Origin: Zygnema cylindricum
Taxonomy: Eukaryota; Streptophyta; Zygnematophyceae; Zygnematales; Zygnemataceae
DNA: 23,290 nucleotides
Direction: 5' to 3'
Assembly: GCA_037447655.1 (NCBI GenBank)
Contig: JBBHKE010002664.1
Coordinates: 1-23,290, forward strand
The notes under the pieces were generated by a model. The model was given only the letters and a program-made list of their open reading frames with translations. It had not been told where the DNA came from and did no database searches. This document shows positions 19,785-23,290 of this stretch, piece by piece. Made by a program: the position numbers and the translations under genes. How positions within the stretch are numbered: the first letter of the stretch is position 1; the number at the start of each line of letters is the position of its first letter.

Positions 19785-20906
19785 ATGGCTGGCCGAGGTC
19801 CAGTTATAGCTGACCTAATAAAACGATCTCTCCTCTCTCCTTCTCCCTCTCCCTCTCCTTCTCCTTCGTCTTCAGGAAGGCATATTTCCGTACGCCGCGT
19901 TTCCGTACTCCAGACTTTCGCCGTCTTTCCTGGAAGTTTCCTAGGAAGGAGTGAGGAACCGGATTTGTTGGCTTCCGGTGATTCTTCACCATCTGCTGAC
20001 ACCTGTCAAGGTGTTAACCATCAAACTAATTCAAATGATCCAAGATACCGTACGTTTTTGTCTTTAGCTGAGAGATCCTGTGATAATGACGGAAATTTAG
20101 GGTTTCCATGTGACGACAAAAATCCCTACAGGATAAAATTAGGGTTACATGTTCCAAAATGTGATGAAAAAAAAAAGGGAGAGAGTGTGCGTGTAACAAA
20201 AACCCTAGAAAATGGGCATACAACAAATACCCTAGTAAAAGGGCAAATAATAAAAACCCTAGAGAATGAAAATATAAAGAAAACCCTAGAAAATGTTAGA
20301 CCTAGAGTTCCTCAAATTCCAGATTCAAACAGGTTTAGAAGTCCGGAATCAGCGATAGGGTTCAGAAAGAAATTCTGCGGATTTTTTTTCGAAAACTCTC
20401 AACATAAATCCCCAGAATTGAAATTTTTAGATAATGTAGAATTAGAATTCAGAAATACTGGCAATTTTTACTCTACTAAAATTGGGTTCCCCAAAATCCT
20501 ACAATTTCCCGAACCAGACTCCAAAAATCCGGAATTAGGGTTTTCAGAGAATGTGGACGCGGGGTTCAGAAATAGTGGGGGTTTTTCCTTTCGCTCTTCC
20601 TTGCCTTTTTCCTCTTCCTCTACCTCTTCCTTTCCCTCTTCATCTTTCCTTTCCTCGGGCTTTCGCCTCGGAGGGGTCCGAAATTTCGCGAGTCCGAGAA
20701 AGCGCCAGATGGCGCCATCTGGCGACGTCCAACGGCGCCGGAATTCCGAACCGAGGGCTGCTCCTGCTGATGTCAGATATGTGCCTGCTGACGTGGCAAA
20801 GCTGCCAGCTGTCAAGGAAGTGCTCATCCCGGAGAGAGTGAGCGTTCGCCAGCTGGCAGCGTTGTTGGGGAAGAAGCTGGCGGCAGATTTGATCGGATTT
20901 GATCCC
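19785..20906 (+). CDS. Mitochondrial translation initiation factor IF-2, exon 1
   Basis: ATG at 19785 (GGATGGCT) is the first in-frame ATG after the TGA at 19716; the frame is open upstream only from a TTG. MAGRGPVIADLIKRSLLS looks like a mitochondrial presequence (basic, amphipathic, no acidic residues apart from one Asp). A poorly conserved Ser/Pro/Asn-rich region follows, with a 9-residue tandem repeat (KTLENGHTT type, about residues 138-173) and a 21-residue segment repeated 39 codons later. The end, EVLIPERVSVRQLAALLGKK (345-364), is the IF2 N-terminal motif. In-frame TGA lies at 20907-20909 with no ordinary GT donor just before it. The only strong donor nearby, GTGAGC at 20838, would join exon 2 in phase 0 but remove the VRQLA motif. 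The 3' limit is therefore uncertain. Confidence 0.75.
20703..20724. repeat. Perfect 22-base palindrome in IF-2 exon 1
   Basis: CGCCAGATGGC is followed directly by its complement GCCATCTGGCG, in the sequence coding RQMAPSGD. Confidence 0.95.
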
Positions 20907-20909
20907 TGA

Positions 20910-21249
20910 TCACACCGTTCACGATTACCTGAAAATATGGAACTTGCCGGATCCATTTTTAAAATTTGACGAACGACCATTTATGATGACGACAATCATT
21001 GTCAAATTGTTATTAATTACTGTCAATTCTTATTAAATTGTTATCAGTTAGTCTTAATCAATATCATTTATGATGAATTATTATCCACTTTGATGAATTA
21101 TTATGAACTATTATGAAAATTTTATCAATTATGTTTACATCGTTATGAACTATCATAAATTCTTATGAGTGTTCTCGATTATTGTCGACTATTATCAAAT
21201 TACAAATGTAACAAATGTTGTTTGTTTTTTCTTTTCTTTTTTGCGACAG
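20910..21249 (+). other. IF-2 intron 1 sequence with TTATNA-rich repeats
   Basis: From about 20990 to 21200 it is an irregular AT-rich array of TTATGAA/GAATTATTAT words. I looked for a missing small exon that would supply the usual linker between VRQLA and EFG and saw none with AG/GT borders. Confidence 0.65.
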
Positions 21250-21462
21250 GAATTTGGACGGGCAGTGAAACGTATTCGCAGCAAAAGCTATGTGGGAGCG
21301 TCAGAAAGAGGAGGGGGAGGAGAGGGAGCCAGAGCCAATGAATGGGTGCCACGTGCCCCTGTGGTGGCAGTTATGGGACACGTGGACCATGGGAAGACCT
21401 CTCTTTTGGACGCCCTCAGGTCCACCTCTGTGGCAGCGAGAGAGGCGGGAGGGATCACACAG
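21250..21462 (+). CDS. Mitochondrial IF-2, exon 2: G1 motif
   Basis: The acceptor TTTTCTTTTTTGCGACAG precedes 71 codons. EFGRAVKRI is the end of the IF2 N-domain linker. [20 protein letters not shown] carries the G1 GTP-binding loop GHVDHGKT, and [13 protein letters not shown] enters switch I. The donor is CAG before GTGGGG, phase 0. [20 protein letters not shown] fits plant mitochondrial IF-2 better than the chloroplast form, which typically reads TTLLD and ASEAGGIT. The factor is a GTPase that places initiator tRNA on the small ribosomal subunit. Confidence 0.93.
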
Positions 21463-22828
21463 GTGGGGGGGTGGAGGGAGAGGATGTTGTTGTCAAAGCA
21501 TGTTATAAGAGTCATGGATGTTAAATTACAAGGATGTTGAATAGGTAAAGGATGCTAAAAGATCAAGGATGCGAAATCGTCAATGATGCTTAATAGTCAA
21601 CGATGTGTGTTATAGACAAGGATGTAAAATAGTCTAAGGATGTTTTAGTCAAGGATGTTATAATAGTCAAGTATGTTATTGTCTAGGATTTTGTAGTCAA
21701 GGATGATGGTTTCGAGGATTTAATAGTCTATGGTCTAGTCATAGTCACTGCATATCCATTAGGGCTATTCGCATAAGAATATTCGTCAAATGCAAAACTC
21801 CATTTGTCCCAAATTCGGCTTTAAATCGTAGGGTTAGATTTTATTATTTTCTTATGATTGAAAAATATGAAACATCTATTTATGCATTGCATGGTTAGAG
21901 TTGATTTTATACAGTGGGCGAAACAAAACCCCTAAGTCCAATTCAAAAGAAGACAATTAGGATGAAAAACCATTCCAAAGAGAGTGCAAGCAAAATAACA
22001 AATTATGGTAAAATATTTTGAAATTTATTTAAAAAAAATAATATAAAAAAAAAATACCTTGAAAGCTAAAATCAAGTGCAAGGTAAGAGAAGGAAGTGAT
22101 GGAGAGAGGGGAATGGCTGCCTTATGAGGGAAAGGGCTTGGAGCATCTGTGAAATAGAAACATCCTTACTGTGACTACCACTTACTATGATACATTTCAA
22201 AGGTACAGTTACATGTACCTTTGCTACTGTATGAAATTATGTCGTTCCGGATTCAACATTACTTTATTTAGTCCGCAACTGGATCAAACCCTAAAATTGA
22301 GGCAAATATTTGCCATGCGTGCACGAATGAGGAAAGCGCGCCCGACTATTCTTTGTAGGACCAAAATACCTCGAATACGGGTTACTTTGGTTTTAGACAA
22401 GGAGTTAAAAAGTCAACGATGTTTTGGTCAAGTATGTTAAATTTGTCAGCAATAAGATAGTCAAGGATGTTAAATTGTTGGCGATGTTGTAGTCAAGGAT
22501 GTTGAATAGTCAACGCTGTTGTAGTCAAGGATGTTAAATAGTCAAGGATGTATGTTCTAGTCAACGATGTTTTTTATTGTCAACGATGTTGTAATTGTCA
22601 ACGATGTATGTTGTAATTGAGGATGTTAACTAGGCAACACTATTGTCGTCACGGATGTCAAATAGTCAACAATGTTAAACAATGTTGTAGTCAAGGATTT
22701 TGTTGTTTGTACCTCTGTTGCCCAGCACATCGATAGTCAACGACTTGATTAAAAATGTTGTCGACAAAGATGTCGTTGACAATAACATATGTATGTATAA
22801 AATATGTATTGTACCTTGTGTTGTCCAG
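21463..22828 (+). other. IF-2 intron 2 with AGTCAAGGATGTTAAAT repeats
   Basis: Two blocks (about 21525-21735 and about 22400-22745) are made of degenerate 14-18 base units around GTCAAGGATGTT or GTCAACGATGTT. The 650 bases between them are AT-rich without repeats or a gene. The acceptor end of the intron carries a duplicated splice-site sequence at about 22709-22733. Confidence 0.85.
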
Positions 22829-23021
22829 CACATCGGTGCCTTTGTTGTGGACATGCCGGGCGGCGTTGCTCTCACCTTTCTGGACACGCCGGGCCACGCA
22901 GCCTTCATGGCCATGCGGAAGCGAGGGGCCGCTGTCACCGACATCGTGGTGCTCGTGGTGGCGGCAGATGATGGAGTCATGCCGCAGACGCTGGAAGCCA
23001 TTTCACATGCAAAGAGCGCAG
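22829..23021 (+). CDS. Mitochondrial IF-2, exon 3: G2/G3 motifs
   Basis: The acceptor TTGTGTTGTCCAG precedes [12 protein letters not shown], which completes the switch I sequence GGITQ-HIGAF split by intron 2. [20 protein letters not shown] carries the G3 motif DTPGH with its catalytic His. [20 protein letters not shown] and AKSA follow. The donor is GCAG before GTGAGATT, phase 1. The next exons, expected to begin with the NKxD motif and domains II-IV, lie beyond the window. Confidence 0.94.
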
Positions 23022-23099
23022 GTGAGATTGGACTCTCTCACTGTCTATCTCCCTATCTCTCTCTCTCTCTCTCTTTTGTTGTCTCTCTCTCTTTTTCTT

Positions 23100-23141
<42 letters not shown>

Positions 23142-23290
23142 TGGAAGTTACTTCACATGCAACAATCACAGGTGAGATTGGATTTTCTCACCCTCTCTCT
23201 GTCTCTCTCTCCCTCTCTCTGTCTCTCTCTCCCTCTCTCTCCCTTTCTCTCCGAGATTGGGCGCGATAAGGAGGGGGGGAAGGGGGGAGG
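23022..23290 (+). repeat. IF-2 intron 3 start: (CT)n tract with a copy of the exon 3 end
   Basis: CTCTCT runs occupy about 23033-23140 and 23190-23252. Between them, 23141-23190 repeats 22991-23040 at about 82% identity, including CACAGGTGAGATTGG, a second good-looking donor. Confidence 0.9.

Noticed and set aside
20910-20973. In-frame continuation after TGA (LPENMELAGSIF) as a missing IF-2 linker
   Set aside because: It faintly resembles the AELLA-EFG linker but lies behind a stop and another soon follows. Exon 2 already supplies EFG, so it is treated as intron sequence.
22700-22828. N-terminal extension of the IF-2 exon 3 frame to 22700
   Set aside because: The frame opens at TTG and runs through intron repeats. 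A good acceptor at 22828 joins exactly to exon 2 (GGITQ-HIGAF).

Overview
The window is nuclear DNA of a streptophyte (a land plant or close algal relative). Two multi-exon genes with GT-AG introns are recognisable, and both are typical of plants. One is a LOW PHYTIC ACID 1 / 2-phosphoglycerate-kinase-like P-loop protein. The other is a bacterial-type translation initiation factor IF-2 of the plant mitochondrial kind. Telomere-like TTTAGGG/CCCTAAA words recur. No tRNA, rRNA, CRISPR or prokaryotic operon structure was seen. The exact lineage cannot be fixed from the sequence.

Layout. 1-2021: no recognisable gene. It holds a degenerate telomere-like G/T-rich stretch (about 60-320), an exact 83-bp tandem duplication (641-806) and a 33-bp minisatellite of about 11 units (about 1540-1890) just downstream of the first gene. 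2022-10177 (minus): the LPA1-like gene, 8 coding exons, 1183 residues, all junctions resolved. 10178-12900: its upstream region, probably containing a 5' leader with an intron and a 30-codon upstream ORF. 13336-19278: a nest of non-autonomous transposable elements with GGG..CCC ends flanked by TAA, resembling PIF/Harbinger MITEs. Copies lie in opposite orientations, so the region folds into kilobase-scale palindromes. Smaller CAGT-ended mariner-like MITEs and several minisatellites lie inside. 19279-19784: the short promoter region of the second gene, with six 37-bp repeats. 19785 to beyond the window end (plus): the mitochondrial IF-2 gene. Three exons are visible, with the IF2 N-terminal motif, G1 (GHVDHGKT), G2 (GGITQ-HIG) and G3 (DTPGH). 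The 3' part of the gene lies outside.

The two genes are divergent, separated by about 9.6 kb that is mostly the transposon nest. They have no known shared pathway: LPA1 affects phytic acid content, IF-2 starts mitochondrial protein synthesis. No new protein system was found. The most unusual content is structural. It includes the palindromic element nest with one element inserted inside a relative, the duplicated splice-site sequences on both sides of IF-2 exon 3, a similar donor-like repeat after LPA1 exon 1, a problematic IF-2 exon 1/exon 2 junction, and pyrimidine tracts biased to the sense strand in introns of both genes.
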